Assembly (NCBI RefSeq): GCF_000383915.1 | Contig: NZ_KB912942.1 | Span: forward strand, 3,655,795-3,719,794 | Reading direction: 5' to 3' | DNA length: 64,000 nt | Source of the DNA: Amycolatopsis benzoatilytica AK 16/65 | GTDB lineage: Bacteria > Actinomycetota > Actinomycetes > Mycobacteriales > Pseudonocardiaceae | The notes under the pieces: generated by a model | What the model was told of the DNA's origin: nothing | Databases searched by the model: none | What the model saw: the letters and a program-made list of their open reading frames with translations, nothing else | Part shown: positions 8,499 to 17,884 of the stretch, piece by piece | Numbering within the stretch: the stretch's first letter is position 1 | How the letters are laid out: the number at the start of each line of letters is the position of its first letter | Position numbers and translations under genes: made by a program

Positions 8499-10505
8499 CT
8501 ACGCCGCTTGGCCGGTCACGCGGGGGCGCGGGAGTGCGCCGGTGGCGGCTTCGTAGAGGTCTTCGTATGCGTCCAGCGTGCGGGCGATTCCGTGGTGGGC
8601 AACGGCTTCCTGGCCGGCTCGGCCCATCCGGGCGCGGACGGCGGGGTCGGCGGTCAGCTCCAGCAGCCGCTCCGCCAGCGCCTCGATGTCGCCCGGCGGA
8701 TAGAGCCAGCCGGTTCGGCCCGAGGCCACCAGATGGGGCAGCGCCATCGCGTCGGCGGCTACGACCGCGAGTCCGGCGGCCATCGCTTCCATCGTGGCCA
8801 GGCTTTGCAGCTCGGCGGTGCCCGGCATGCAGAACAGGTGGCTCGTCCGGTACGCCTGGACCAGCTCGGCGTCGGTGACGAAACCGCGGAACGTCACCCG
8901 GTCGGCGACGCCCGCTCGCGCCGCCAGCTCTTCCAGGTCCGCCCGGCAGGAGCCGTCTCCGATCAGAGTGGCATGCAGCGAGGGGACTTTCGGCAGGGCC
9001 CGGATGAGGTCGTCCACGTTCTTCTCGGCGTCCAGGCGGCCGACGAACAGGACCCGGACGGCGTCGGCGGGCGCAGGTCCGACCGGCGCGTAGTGGCCAA
9101 GGTCGATTCCGCACGAAACTACCGCTACCGGGCCGGGGAAACCGTGTTCCTCCAACAGTTGCGCGGCGCGTGGGGTCGGGGTGGTGACGACGCCGGCCCG
9201 GCGGAAGACCCGGACGAAGTCGCGCCAGGCCCAGCGGGTCAGCACCGACTCGACCGGCTTCGGCAGCGACACGAAGCCGAGCAGGTTTTCCGGCATGAAG
9301 TGGTTCGTCGCGACGGTCGGGATGCCGCGTTCTCCGGCGGCGGACAGCAAACCGCGGCCGACCGAGAAGTGCGACTGGACGTGGACGACGTCCGGGCGGA
9401 GTTCGGACAGCAACTCGGCGGCGGTGCGACGGGCGCGGCGCGGGGTGCTGAAGCGGAACGTCTCGTGGAAGGGAGTGCGGTGGGAAGCTGCGTAATGGAT
9501 CGTGTAGCCGCCATCCTGGCCGGGAATCCCGGCGCGATCGGGCGTGAGGATGTGCACGTCGTGGCCGCGCGCGCTCAGGCCGCGGGCCAGGCGTTCGGCG
9601 AAGTGGGCGGCGCCGTTGACGTCCGGCGGGAAAGTGTCGGCGCCGATGACGATACGCAACCGGGACTGCGGCATGGGACGCTCCTGAACTGTGCGAGGTG
9701 ACGGTTTCGCGTAAGCCAGCACAACGACGCCGATGATCGCGACAGCGGCGAGCCCGGCTTGAACGGCGGCGGCGACGGGCGAGGTGAAAGGTCGCTCGCC
9801 GAACAGCAGTGCGCTGGCGAGGATCGCGGTGAACGGGTCCACGACGGTCGTCGCGGCGACGGCTACCGCGGCGGGTCCGCTCGCGTAGGCGCGATGCAGC
9901 AGCCAGCCTCCGGTCAGCAGGAGCAGGCCCGCCTCGGCGGCCAGCAGGACGCCTGCCCCAGGGGTTCCGTGCAAAAGGTGCAGGGCGGCGACGCGCATCG
10001 TCGCGGCGCCAAGCCCGAAAAGAACTGCCGCGGCGGCGGCCTGGGTCAGGCATTTCGCCTGTCCTCGGACAAACCACGCGACGGCGGCCGCGCCTGCCCC
10101 GAGCAGCAGCACCGGCTGGGCGACAGCGAGGCCGGGAACGGCGGCGGAGCCGACCGACGCGGCGGAGAGCAGGACGAATCCGCCGACTCCGGCGCATACC
10201 GCGACGGTCGCGGCGACTACCCGGCTGGTGCGATCCGGGTTTCCGAAGCCGACCGTCAGGACCAGGCTGAGAACACCGATCGGCTGGACAATCGCGAGCG
10301 GCGCCAGCGAAAGCGCGGTCAGATGCAGGGCACCGCCCAGCACGGCGAGGCTCGTGCCGCCCAGCCACCTCGGGTTGCGCAGGACGGCACCGGCGAAGCG
10401 CAAGCCGGTCGCGTCGGCCGTCTGGACCGATCGGTGCTGCAGGCGGACGGCGGCAGCGAAGAAGCAAGCGGCAGCGGCCGCCAGAACGATCGCCAGGAGG
10501 GTCAT
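8499..10505 (-). CDS. DMT-family transporter fused in frame to a GT4 glycosyltransferase
   Basis: One uninterrupted 668-codon frame. Residues 1-277 are a complete multi-helix DMT/EamA-like integral membrane protein (starts MTLLAIVLAAAAACFF, about ten hydrophobic segments). Residues 278-668 are a complete GT4 glycosyltransferase: MPQSRLRIVIGADTFPPDVNG at its start, AHFAERLARGLSARGHDVHIL, HVQSHFSVGRG, FVGRLDAEKN and the donor-binding E..A.G motif near TAELQSLATMEAMAAGLAVVA. The family often modifies phosphatidylinositol or other lipids. No stop codon separates the parts, yet the glycosyltransferase has its own ATG (9674) with a strong AGGAG, so both a fusion and a shorter 391-residue product are possible. 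The ATG overlaps the stop of the DUF998-like gene (ATGA). It is last in the regulator-kinase operon. Confidence 0.85.
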   Translation of the reverse strand: MTLLAIVLAAAAACFFAAAVRLQHRSVQTADATGLRFAGAVLRNPRWLGGTSLAVLGGALHLTALSLAPLAIVQPIGVLSLVLTVGFGNPDRTSRVVAATVAVCAGVGGFVLLSAASVGSAAVPGLAVAQPVLLLGAGAAAVAWFVRGQAKCLTQAAAAAVLFGLGAATMRVAALHLLHGTPGAGVLLAAEAGLLLLTGGWLLHRAYASGPAAVAVAATTVVDPFTAILASALLFGERPFTSPVAAAVQAGLAAVAIIGVVVLAYAKPSPRTVQERPMPQSRLRIVIGADTFPPDVNGAAHFAERLARGLSARGHDVHILTPDRAGIPGQDGGYTIHYAASHRTPFHETFRFSTPRRARRTAAELLSELRPDVVHVQSHFSVGRGLLSAAGERGIPTVATNHFMPENLLGFVSLPKPVESVLTRWAWRDFVRVFRRAGVVTTPTPRAAQLLEEHGFPGPVAVVSCGIDLGHYAPVGPAPADAVRVLFVGRLDAEKNVDDLIRALPKVPSLHATLIGDGSCRADLEELAARAGVADRVTFRGFVTDAELVQAYRTSHLFCMPGTAELQSLATMEAMAAGLAVVAADAMALPHLVASGRTGWLYPPGDIEALAERLLELTADPAVRARMGRAGQEAVAHHGIARTLDAYEDLYEAATGALPRPRVTGQAA
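9672..9685 (-). promoter_or_regulatory. Internal ribosome binding site and start for the glycosyltransferase half
   Basis: On the minus strand AGGAG (9681-9685) precedes an ATG (9672-9674) by six bases, exactly at the start of the glycosyltransferase domain (MPQSRLRIV). It is in frame with the upstream transporter. This is a much better Shine-Dalgarno than expected by chance inside a coding region and argues that the glycosyltransferase is also made separately. Confidence 0.65.
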
Positions 10506-11131
10506 CGGCGAGCCCCTCCGATCGCACGCGCGCCGGTGATCAGGATGACCAGCTCCGCGGTGAGTGCGATGCGTTCGAGCAACCCGGCGGGCAGCGTCGC
10601 GGCGAACTGCGCGGCACCGAACCCGGCAGCGGTGATCAGGCCCGCGATCGCACAACCGGTGAGGCGGCGCGTGGTCTTCGCCCAGCCGGGACGGGCGCGC
10701 AGCCGTTGTGCCAGCGACGCGCAGGCCAGCGGCAACGCTCCGAAAAGGACCGCGCCGCCGATCCGGTGGACGGTGCCGTGGAATGTCGATTCGCCGACCG
10801 TCGCGTTTCCCTGAAAAACCAGCTCGACCACCAACGCGGCGCCCCACAGTCCGAAAAGGACGATCGTGGCGCGGCCGGCGGGCAGGGAAGTGGCCCGGGC
10901 AGCCGCGGCGAGCACGACCCCGGCGGCCAGGACCAGAAGGATGGCGAGGGCGAACCAGATCCGGGCGGCCCGGTGCAGTGCGTAGTCGCTGACCGGGTCG
11001 CGGTAGGGGTCGACGGTCGGGTCGAAGGCCAGGGACAACGTGCCGATCAGCGAAAGCGCGGCCGTCGTGAGGCCGATCGCCCACCAGGCGAGCCGCTTCG
11101 CGGGAGGGGCACTGACAAGGCTTCTGGTCAC
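10502..11131 (-). CDS. DUF998-like integral membrane protein
   Basis: A 209-residue protein with about six hydrophobic helices, beginning AWWAIGLTTAALSLIGTLSL and carrying DPVSDYAL after the first helix, a pattern typical of DUF998 proteins. No enzymatic role is assigned to this family. The GTG at 11131 is chosen because it directly precedes the first helix region. The long upstream extension of the frame is arginine/proline-rich and overlaps the kinase gene antisense-like composition. The stop overlaps the next gene's ATG by four bases. It lies 55 bp after the histidine kinase, suggesting co-regulation by that two-component system. Confidence 0.75.
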   Translation of the reverse strand: MTRSLVSAPPAKRLAWWAIGLTTAALSLIGTLSLAFDPTVDPYRDPVSDYALHRAARIWFALAILLVLAAGVVLAAAARATSLPAGRATIVLFGLWGAALVVELVFQGNATVGESTFHGTVHRIGGAVLFGALPLACASLAQRLRARPGWAKTTRRLTGCAIAGLITAAGFGAAQFAATLPAGLLERIALTAELVILITGARAIGGARR

Positions 11132-11186
11132 CGTCTCACGGTGTGCCCGCCGGATGAGAAGCCGATGAGAATTGCCCGGGGTTCGG

Positions 11187-12617
11187 TTAAGAAGCGTCCG
11201 GCGGGGCGGGTTCGGCCGGGCCCCGCCGCGGACCCGCCGCCGGAAACGCCAGCTCGATGCGCGCTCCCCCGCCCTCGGCCGCCCCGGCCCGAACCGTTCC
11301 GCCGTGCTGGCCGACCACCTGTTCCACAATCGCCAAGCCCAGCCCGGAACCCGGCTTGGACCGCGCCGCTTCCGCCCGGTAGAACCGCTCGAACACGTGC
11401 GGCAGATCGACCTCGGCGATGCCCGGGCCCTGGTCCGACACGACGATCGCCGGAATATCCGGCACCACCTCGGCGGTGACCGTCCCGCCCGGCGGGCTCC
11501 ACTTCGCGGCGTTGTCGAGCACGTTCAGCACTGCTCGTTCCAGCGCTCCGGCCTGGCCCTTCACCTCGGCACTCGCCAGCGACACGGCGAACTCCACCTG
11601 CGGCGACCGGGCCCGCACCCGCTCGGCCGCGGCGGCTAGGACGTCCGCCAGATCGACCCGGTCCACCGGTTCCGGCGCGCGCTCGCCGGTGGACAGGTCG
11701 ACCAGTTCGCCGACCAAAGTGGTCAGTTCGACCGACTGGACGTCGAGGTCCGCGAGCAGGCGGGTCCGGTCCTCCGGCGGCAGCGCCCGGTCCTGGCCTT
11801 CGGCGTGGATCAGCAGTTCGATGTTGTTGCGCAAGCTGGTCAGCGGGGTCCGCAATTCGTGCCCGGCGTCCTGGACCAGCCGCCGCTGTTCGTCACGGGA
11901 ACGGCGGAGCGCGCCGAGCATTTCGTTGAACGCGTCGGCAAGGCGAGCCAGCTCGTCCTTGCCCGCCACGGCGATTCCGGGGGCCAGCTCCTGAGTTCGG
12001 GCGATGTCTTCGGCGGCGAGCGTCAGCGCCGCGACCGGGCGGAGCGCGGTCTTGGCGATCGCGCGTCCGGCGAGCGCGGCAGCGGCGACGCCGACCAGCC
12101 CGCCCAGCGTCAGCCAGGCCCCGAGCTTGGCGAGAGTTCTTTCCAGGCCCTCGGAATTGCGCGCGACCAGCACCGCTCCCCCGCCGGTCTTCGGCACGCT
12201 GCGCACCCGGTAGCGGTCCCCGTGGATGCGTTCGACGTCGAAGCCGAGCGCCGCGTCACCGCTGGCCACGAGGCGGGCCTGCGGGCCGACCGGGAAAGCC
12301 GGTGCGCCCGCGATGCCAGCGCTCGCCCCTGCCGCGTCCACGAACTGGACCGCCACCGCCTCGGTCTGGCCGCTGTCCGCGCCGGGTTTGCCTTGCTGCA
12401 CCGCGCGCAGGGTGGCGAGCGCGTCCGCGGGGTTCGCGGCCTTCGCGGCGACCTGCGCGTAGGTCTGCAGTTGCGCGTCGAACTGCTGGTAGAGGTTCGC
12501 CCGGGTCAGCAACCACGCGGCCGACGAGGTCGCGACCACCGCGACGGCCATGGCGAGCGCGACCATCGCGGCGAGCCGGGTGCGCAGTGAGCGTTCCCGC
12601 CATCGCAGCCGTTTCAC
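11187..12617 (-). CDS. MprB-like sensor histidine kinase
   Basis: A 476-residue membrane sensor: short cytoplasmic N-terminus, first helix about 14-38, an extracytoplasmic region of about 130 residues, second helix about 165-187, HAMP linker, then the HisKA domain with His253 in [16 protein letters not shown]. The ATP-binding domain shows the N box (LDNAAKW), DQGPGI and GSGLGLAI. It phosphorylates the response regulator encoded immediately upstream. The GTG start overlaps that gene's stop (GTGA), which fixes the start and removes a 47-residue arginine-rich extension. Sequence and partner resemble M. tuberculosis MprB, which responds to envelope stress. The actual signal here is unknown. Confidence 0.92.
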   Translation of the reverse strand: MKRLRWRERSLRTRLAAMVALAMAVAVVATSSAAWLLTRANLYQQFDAQLQTYAQVAAKAANPADALATLRAVQQGKPGADSGQTEAVAVQFVDAAGASAGIAGAPAFPVGPQARLVASGDAALGFDVERIHGDRYRVRSVPKTGGGAVLVARNSEGLERTLAKLGAWLTLGGLVGVAAAALAGRAIAKTALRPVAALTLAAEDIARTQELAPGIAVAGKDELARLADAFNEMLGALRRSRDEQRRLVQDAGHELRTPLTSLRNNIELLIHAEGQDRALPPEDRTRLLADLDVQSVELTTLVGELVDLSTGERAPEPVDRVDLADVLAAAAERVRARSPQVEFAVSLASAEVKGQAGALERAVLNVLDNAAKWSPPGGTVTAEVVPDIPAIVVSDQGPGIAEVDLPHVFERFYRAEAARSKPGSGLGLAIVEQVVGQHGGTVRAGAAEGGGARIELAFPAAGPRRGPAEPAPPDAS

Positions 12618-13306
12618 AGCGGGTCGTCCCGGAGCACGTAGCCGACCCCGCGCACGGTGTGCAGCAGCCGGGGTTCGCCGCCCTCTTCGAGTTTCCGGCG
12701 CAGGTAGCTGACGTAGACGTCCAGGCCGTTGGACGAGCTGCCGAAGTCGTAGCCCCACACCTGGTCGAACATCGCCGCCCGGGTCAGCACGATCCGCGGG
12801 TGCCGCAGGAACGCCTCCAGCATCGCGAACTCGGTGCGGGTCAGCCGGATCGGCCGGTCGCCGCGGCGGACCTCCCGGGTGTCCGGGTCCAGCACCAGGT
12901 CGGAGAACACGAGCGCGGACCCGGCGGGCCGCGGCGGGGAGTCGTACTCGACCCGCCGCAGCAGCGCGCGCACCCGGGCCAGCAGCTCCTGCAGCGAGAA
13001 GGGTTTGACCAGGTAGTCGTCGGCGCCCGCGTCGAGACCGGCTACCCGGTCGGTGACGCCGGTGCGCGCGGTCAGCATCAGGATCGGCACGAAGTTGCCC
13101 TCGGCGCGCAGGACGCGGCAGGTGTCCAAGCCGTCGAGCACCGGCATCGTCACGTCGAGCACCACGCCGTCCGGCTTCTCGGACCGGATGACTTCGAGGC
13201 CCTCGGCCCCGTCGCGGGCGAGCGAGACGGTGTAGCCCTCGAAGCGCAGCGTCCGGGACAGCGAATCCCGGACCGCCTCCTCGTCATCGACCACGACCAG
13301 ATGCAC
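12614..13306 (-). CDS. MprA-like OmpR-family response regulator
   Basis: A 230-residue response regulator: receiver domain (about 1-120) with the acidic pair Asp8/Asp9 (VVDDEE), phosphoacceptor Asp51 in LDVTMP and Lys101 in DYLVKPF, followed by an OmpR/PhoB winged helix (about 135-228) ending [15 protein letters not shown]. Length and sequence closely parallel M. tuberculosis MprA. The GTG start at 13306 has AAGGAGG five bases upstream, which rejects a much longer upstream frame that runs antisense-like through pntB. It is the first gene of a five-gene minus-strand operon (regulator, kinase, DUF998-like, transporter/glycosyltransferase), all tightly overlapping. Confidence 0.93.
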   Translation of the reverse strand: MHLVVVDDEEAVRDSLSRTLRFEGYTVSLARDGAEGLEVIRSEKPDGVVLDVTMPVLDGLDTCRVLRAEGNFVPILMLTARTGVTDRVAGLDAGADDYLVKPFSLQELLARVRALLRRVEYDSPPRPAGSALVFSDLVLDPDTREVRRGDRPIRLTRTEFAMLEAFLRHPRIVLTRAAMFDQVWGYDFGSSSNGLDVYVSYLRRKLEEGGEPRLLHTVRGVGYVLRDDPL

Positions 13307-13480
13307 CGCGGCCTCCTTCCGCCCGACGTCCACTCTCCCTGAAGAAGATGAGAACTCGGTGAGAAGTCGCCCGTTCCGGGTGCTCAGCGGCCGCCGCGAC
13401 GAGCGTCGTCCGCTGCGCCGGAGAGCGCAGCCCGGCGCGGCGGCGAAGGCGGTTGTCGACGCTTGCGGTGGTTCACGGCC

Positions 13481-13522
13481 CCGGCCGAGGCAGAGTCCAC
13501 AATGGACTACTGCCTCGGCCGG
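13481..13522 (-). terminator. Terminator after pntB
   Basis: CCGGCCGAGGCAG (13481-13493) pairs with its complement ending at 13522. The stem continues through AGTCCA/TGGACT with one bulged base and a tiny loop. It begins 18 bp after the pntB stop and separates the transhydrogenase genes from the next operon. Its apex is the GTCCACAATGGAC palindrome discussed in the findings. Confidence 0.8.
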
Positions 13523-13539
13523 CTGGTCGCGCCTGGCGC

Positions 13540-14958
13540 CTAGAGTGCGGCGAGGATGTCGTTGACGCGGTCTTTCGCGTCGCCGAAGAGCATCGCGGAG
13601 TTCTCGCGGAAGAACAGCGGGTTCTGCACGCCCGCGTAGCCCGAGGCCATGGAACGCTTGAACACCACCACGTTCTCCGCTTCCCACACAGTCAGCACCG
13701 GCATGCCCGCGATGGGACTGCCCGGGTCCTCGGCCGCGGCCGGGTTGACGGTGTCGTTCGCGCCGATGACCAGGACGACGTCGGTGCTGGCGAAGTCGTC
13801 GTTGATCTCGTCCAGCTCCAGCACGATATCGTAGGGCACCTTCGCCTCGGCCAGCAGCACGTTCATGTGCCCCGGGAGGCGCCCGGCGACCGGGTGGATG
13901 CCGAACCGGACCTCGATGCCCTTGTCGCGCAGCTTCCGGGTCAGCTCCGCCACCCCGTACTGGGCTTGCGCCACCGCCATCCCGTAGCCCGGGGTGATGA
14001 TCACTTTGGAGGCTCCGGTAAGGAGTTCCGCCGCGCCCTCGGCGGTGATCTCGCGGTGCTCGCCGTAGTCCTTGTCCCCCGACGGCCCGGCTTCGATCCC
14101 GAAACCGCCGGCGATGACGGAGATGAACGACCGGTTCATCGCCTTGCACATGATGTAGGACAGGTACGCACCGGACGAGCCCACCAGCGCCCCGGTGATG
14201 ATCAGCAGGTCGTTCTCCAGCAGGAACCCCGACGCCGCCGCGGCCCAGCCCGAGTAGCTGTTGAGCATCGACACGACCACCGGCATGTCCCCGCCGCCGA
14301 TCGAGGCGACCAGGTGCCAGCCCAGCGCGAGCGCGAGCACGGTGACCACGATCAGCAGCCACAGCGCCGGGCTGGCGACGAACCACGCGGTCAGCGCCAC
14401 GAACAGCACCAGCGCGCCGAGGTTCAGGAAGTTCTTGCCCGGCAGCATGAGCGGCGCGGACTTCATCCGCGCGGACAGCTTGAGGTTCGCCACGATCGAC
14501 CCGGTGAACGTCACCGCGCCGATGAACACGCCGATGAACACCTCGGCGTGGTGGATGCCGAGGGTGCCGATGCTGCCCAGATGCGCGGCTTCGCCCCCGG
14601 CCGGCTCGGATTCCACCTGCAGGTAGCCGTTCCAGCCCACCAGCACGGCGGCGAGGCCGACGAACGAGTGCAGCAGCGCGATCAGCTCGGGCATCCCGGT
14701 CATCTCGACCACCGCCGCCCGCCGCAGCCCGATCCCGGCCCCGATCACCATCGCGACGACCATCAGCGCGACCGAGGTCCCGGTGATGTTCCCGGTCACC
14801 GCCTGGGCGATGGTCGCGACCAGCGCGACGACCATCCCGGCGATGCCGAAGGAGTTCCCGACCCGCGCGGTCTCGTGCCGGGACAGCCCGGCCAGCGCGA
14901 GAATGAACAACAGCCCGGCGACGATGTAGGCGGCCTGGCTGGCAGTGTGCACAGTCAT
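13540..14958 (-). CDS. pntB: NAD(P) transhydrogenase subunit beta
   Basis: Membrane subunit of the proton-translocating transhydrogenase that transfers hydride from NADH to NADP+ using the proton gradient. The 472-residue protein has about nine transmembrane helices (residues 10 to about 260), then the NADP(H)-binding domain III with [56 protein letters not shown] and [16 protein letters not shown]. Length is that of the family. It follows pntA by 19 bp on the same strand, so the two are co-transcribed, and a strong hairpin follows its stop. Confidence 0.97.
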   Translation of the reverse strand: MTVHTASQAAYIVAGLLFILALAGLSRHETARVGNSFGIAGMVVALVATIAQAVTGNITGTSVALMVVAMVIGAGIGLRRAAVVEMTGMPELIALLHSFVGLAAVLVGWNGYLQVESEPAGGEAAHLGSIGTLGIHHAEVFIGVFIGAVTFTGSIVANLKLSARMKSAPLMLPGKNFLNLGALVLFVALTAWFVASPALWLLIVVTVLALALGWHLVASIGGGDMPVVVSMLNSYSGWAAAASGFLLENDLLIITGALVGSSGAYLSYIMCKAMNRSFISVIAGGFGIEAGPSGDKDYGEHREITAEGAAELLTGASKVIITPGYGMAVAQAQYGVAELTRKLRDKGIEVRFGIHPVAGRLPGHMNVLLAEAKVPYDIVLELDEINDDFASTDVVLVIGANDTVNPAAAEDPGSPIAGMPVLTVWEAENVVVFKRSMASGYAGVQNPLFFRENSAMLFGDAKDRVNDILAAL

Positions 14959-14977
14959 CTGAAGAACGCCTCTCAGG

Positions 14978-16504
14978 TCAGCTGCGGGAGAACATCGCGA
15001 GCATCCGGCGGGTCACCGCGAACCCGCCGAAAACGTTGATCGTCGCCAACAACGTCGCCACCGCCGCCAGCACCACCACGACCGTGCTGCCGCTGACCAG
15101 ATTCAGCAGGGCGCCCACGACGATGATCCCGGAAATCGCGTTCGTCACCGACATCAACGGCGTGTGCAGCGCGTGGTGCACGTGGCCGATCACGTAATAG
15201 CCGATCACGATCGCCAGCGCGAACACCGTCAAATGCGGCAGCAACGCCGCCGGCGCGAGAGCCGCCAGCAGCAGGAACACCGCCGCGATCCCCAGCACCA
15301 CGCCGAGCCTGCGCCCGGACGACATCGGCTCCTTCGCCGGCTCTTCCTTCTTCGCCGGCGCCGCCGCGGGCTGCGGCGCCGCCGCGGACACCTGCACCGG
15401 CGGAGGCGGCCAGGTCAGCTCGCCGCCCTTCACCACCGTGATCGACCGGACCACCACGTCGTCGAAGTCGACCACGAGCCGGCCGTCCTTCTCCGGGGTC
15501 ATCAGCTTCATCAGGTTCACCAGGTTGGTGCCGTACAGCTGCGACGCCTGCGCCGGAAGACGGCCCGCGAGGTCGGTGTAGCCGAGAATCGTCACGCCGT
15601 TGTCCGTCACGATGCGTTCGCCCGCGACGGTTCCCTCGACGTTCCCGCCGTTCGCCGCCGCCATGTCCACGATCACCGAACCGGCCTTCATCGAGGCGAC
15701 CATCTCCGCGGTGATGATCCGCGGCGCCGGACGCCCCGGGATCAACGCAGTGGTGACGATGATGTCGACGTCCTTGCACTGCTCGGCATACAGCTGCGCC
15801 TCGCGCGCCTTGTAGTCGTCGCCCATTTCCTTCGCATACCCCGTCGCGGAAACCTCCGCGCTCGGGTCCTCGATGGACAGATACTCCCCGCCCAGGCTCT
15901 TCACCTGGTCAGCGACCTCCGGCCGCGGATCCGTCGCCCGCACGATCGCCCCCAGCGACCCCGCCGCGCCGATCGCCGCCAGCCCGGCCACGCCCGCACC
16001 CACCACCAGCACCTTCGCCGGCGCGACCTTCCCCGCCGCCGTCACCTGCCCGGTGAAGAACCGCCCGAACGCGTGCGCCGCCTCCACCACCGCCCGGTAC
16101 CCGGCGATGTTCGCCATCGAGGACAGCACGTCCAGCGACTGCGCCCGGCTGATCCGCGGCACCGCGTCCATCGCCAACGCCGTGATCGGCCGCTTCGCCA
16201 GATCCTCCACCAGCTCCGGATTCAACGCCGGAGCCAGCAGGCTCACCACCGTCGCCCCGGCCTTCACCGCATCGAGCTGCTCGTCGGACGGCGCGTTCAC
16301 CCCGAACACGACGTCCGCGTCCGCGACAGCACTGATCGTTGCTCCGGCCTCGGCATACGCCTCGTCGAAGAACCCCGAGGCCAGCCCTGCCCCGGGCTCG
16401 ACAGCCACCTGGTAGCCCAGCCCGCGCAACTTGCCCACCGTCTCCGGCGTGGCCGCGACCCGCGTCTCGCCGGACCGGGCCTCCTTGAGCACCCCGATCA
16501 GCAT
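14978..16504 (-). CDS. pntA: NAD(P) transhydrogenase subunit alpha (fused PntAA-PntAB type)
   Basis: A 508-residue subunit containing the NAD(H)-binding domain I (about 1-370, starts [17 protein letters not shown], Rossmann motif [16 protein letters not shown]) and, after an Ala/Pro linker, a C-terminal membrane part with three to four helices (from about residue 410, including [19 protein letters not shown]). In some bacteria these two parts are separate proteins. The ATG at 16504 is chosen because AAGGAG lies just upstream and the family N-terminus begins there. An in-frame GTG 28 codons earlier is rejected. It forms an operon with pntB. Confidence 0.96.
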   Translation of the reverse strand: MLIGVLKEARSGETRVAATPETVGKLRGLGYQVAVEPGAGLASGFFDEAYAEAGATISAVADADVVFGVNAPSDEQLDAVKAGATVVSLLAPALNPELVEDLAKRPITALAMDAVPRISRAQSLDVLSSMANIAGYRAVVEAAHAFGRFFTGQVTAAGKVAPAKVLVVGAGVAGLAAIGAAGSLGAIVRATDPRPEVADQVKSLGGEYLSIEDPSAEVSATGYAKEMGDDYKAREAQLYAEQCKDVDIIVTTALIPGRPAPRIITAEMVASMKAGSVIVDMAAANGGNVEGTVAGERIVTDNGVTILGYTDLAGRLPAQASQLYGTNLVNLMKLMTPEKDGRLVVDFDDVVVRSITVVKGGELTWPPPPVQVSAAAPQPAAAPAKKEEPAKEPMSSGRRLGVVLGIAAVFLLLAALAPAALLPHLTVFALAIVIGYYVIGHVHHALHTPLMSVTNAISGIIVVGALLNLVSGSTVVVVLAAVATLLATINVFGGFAVTRRMLAMFSRS

Positions 16505-17220
16505 CCCGTCTCCTTCCCCGCTCCGTTCACGGCGGATCCTCGGACCCGCTTCGCCCGCTTCAGGTACAGATGCGGTGGATACTCCCACGCCGATGCCCGT
16601 CCAGCAGTCAACCGACCGCGCGGTTCATAACGAGATCGCCACACTGACCGCCCGGCCGCCTACCCTCCCACCGCAGGTCCGCTGCCCGCGCACGGCGCAG
16701 AAAGCCGCCACGACCCGCCAGAACCACCGCATCGCCGCCCCGCCGGCCGCGCCCGGAATCCCCACTTTCGTAGCGCCCCTGCCGCCCGGCAGGCACCCCC
16801 GTGACCTCCACCACTTGACAGTCCCGGCCGCCGCGGACCCGCTCAGACCGCCCCGGCGGGCACCTTGCTCCGCGGATTCGCCAACACTCCCCATTCCTCG
16901 ACCACCGCCACCCCCGGCCCGCCCACCCTGCCGCCTCCCCGACAGCCGGACCGACGCGAACAAGCACGTCGCTTTCCCCGTACTCGCTTCCCTTTCGGAT
17001 CCACCGCCGAAATCGTGATCTTCGTCCGAGCCGAAGTCACCGCGAACGAGGGCCCGCCCGGCTGGAGATCAAACACTGCCGACCCGGCGACCAGATACCG
17101 CCCAGTCGGCCCGGCCGGACCATCCACACCAGACCGTCTACAACGGACAGTGTCGAGCACTTTGCCGGAGCCCGCGGTGGCGGCGCGGGCTGAAAAAGGC
17201 CGACCCTTGACGGACCCGCT
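16505..17220. other. Long divergent intergenic region, no gene recognised
   Basis: More than 700 bases upstream of pntA with no credible coding sequence. The open frames are Pro/Arg-rich on both strands and match no family. The pntA promoter must lie at its left end. The right end runs into 14-bp tandem repeats and a 55-bp palindrome (annotated separately). Confidence 0.5.
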
Positions 17221-17276
17221 GTCCGTGACCTGGTGTCCGTGATCGGGTGTCCGTGACCGGGTGTCCGTGAGGGGCC
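17221..17276. repeat. Four tandem 14-bp repeats leading into palindrome copy B
   Basis: Units at 17221, 17235, 17249 and 17263 all begin GTCCGTGA and follow the pattern GTCCGTGACCGGGT with one or two changes. The last unit is the outer part of the left arm of the 55-bp element at 17263-17317. It looks like slippage amplification of the arm's outer half. Confidence 0.85.
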
Positions 17277-17317
17277 CCTTGAGGGACTTAGATTCTCTGA
17301 AGGGGCCCTTCACGGAC
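17263..17317. repeat. Dispersed 55-bp palindromic element, copy B
   Basis: The left arm 17263-17280 pairs with the right arm 17300-17317 with one mismatch (position 17271). The 19-nt centre begins GAGGGACTTAG. Unlike other copies it lies upstream of a gene (VOC protein at 17462) in a non-convergent region. Confidence 0.9.
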
Positions 17318-17386
17318 AGCGCAGAAGACATGGTTCGCCTGGACCAGAACCGGATTCGCCGATCGCCAGCGGCCCCGGCCAGACTC

Positions 17387-17433
17387 AGTGCTTGCATTTT
17401 GCTATCACTTATGGTGCACTCAGAGTGCTTGCA
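17387..17433. promoter_or_regulatory. Direct repeat in the VOC gene promoter region
   Basis: AGTGCTTGCA occurs at 17387-17396 and again at 17424-17433, 37 bp apart, in a locally A/T-richer stretch (CATTTTGCTATCACTTATGG) 30-75 bp before the VOC gene start. It may be a repressor binding site. The regulator is unknown. Confidence 0.4.
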
Positions 17434-17461
17434 GACCACAACCACCACGAAGGGACCGGCC

Positions 17462-17794
17462 GTGATCCGCCGTTTGCTCGCCCAGTGCACCGTCTCCGAT
17501 CTCGAGCGCGCCGAGCAGTGGTACGCGAGCCTGTTCGGCCGGGGCCCGGACGCCCGCCCGATGCCCGGCCTCCTCGAATGGCACCTCGGCAAGGATTTCG
17601 GCTTGCAGGTCTGGAGCGAACCGGACCGGGCGGGCCGCTCGACCGTCGTCCTGGACGACACCGACCTCGACACCGTCGCCGCACGCGCCGGCGAAATCGG
17701 CATCGCCCACGACGGACCGCAACCCGGCGGCGGGGCCCGGGTTCTGCTGCTCGCCGATCCGGACGGCAACCGGGTGGTCTACAGCGGACCGTGA
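17462..17794 (+). CDS. VOC/glyoxalase-superfamily protein
   Basis: A 110-residue single vicinal-oxygen-chelate domain protein: IRRLLAQCTVSDLERAEQWYASLFG starts the first beta-alpha-beta-beta-beta module, and LLLADPDGNRVVYSGP is the usual C-terminal metal-ligand strand region. No substrate can be assigned. Such small proteins include dioxygenases, resistance proteins and lyases. The GTG start is supported by AAGGGA eight bases upstream. An ATG at 17411 is possible but would add a Thr-rich leader. It is upstream of, and in the same direction as, the hydrolase-TetR pair, but separated by a palindromic operator. Confidence 0.8.
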   Translation: MIRRLLAQCTVSDLERAEQWYASLFGRGPDARPMPGLLEWHLGKDFGLQVWSEPDRAGRSTVVLDDTDLDTVAARAGEIGIAHDGPQPGGGARVLLLADPDGNRVVYSGP

Positions 17795-17839
17795 GCCAGG
17801 CCGCCCCGGTTGACCGCGTCCTGCCGACCGCCTACCCTC

Positions 17840-17865
17840 GCGACTAGAGCGATCGCTCTAGTCGC
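17840..17865. promoter_or_regulatory. Perfect 26-bp palindrome, probable TetR-family operator
   Basis: The half-site GCGACTAGAGCGA is followed immediately by its exact complement, giving a 26-bp perfect palindrome 19 bp before the hydrolase start. The core TAGAGCGATCGCTCTA has the look of TetR-family operators. A TetR gene lies two genes downstream at 18840, the obvious candidate to bind it. Confidence 0.75.
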
Positions 17866-17884
17866 CGGCCGACGAGGAGGTCCG

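Noticed and set aside
10506..11084. N-terminal extension of the transporter/glycosyltransferase frame upstream of 10505
   Set aside because: It overlaps the DUF998-like gene in another frame, is Arg/Pro-rich, and the ATG at 10505 forms a normal ATGA overlap.
13307..14386. Long upstream extension of the response-regulator frame
   Set aside because: It runs through the intergenic hairpin and pntB in a different frame. The GTG at 13306 has a strong ribosome binding site and begins the receiver domain.
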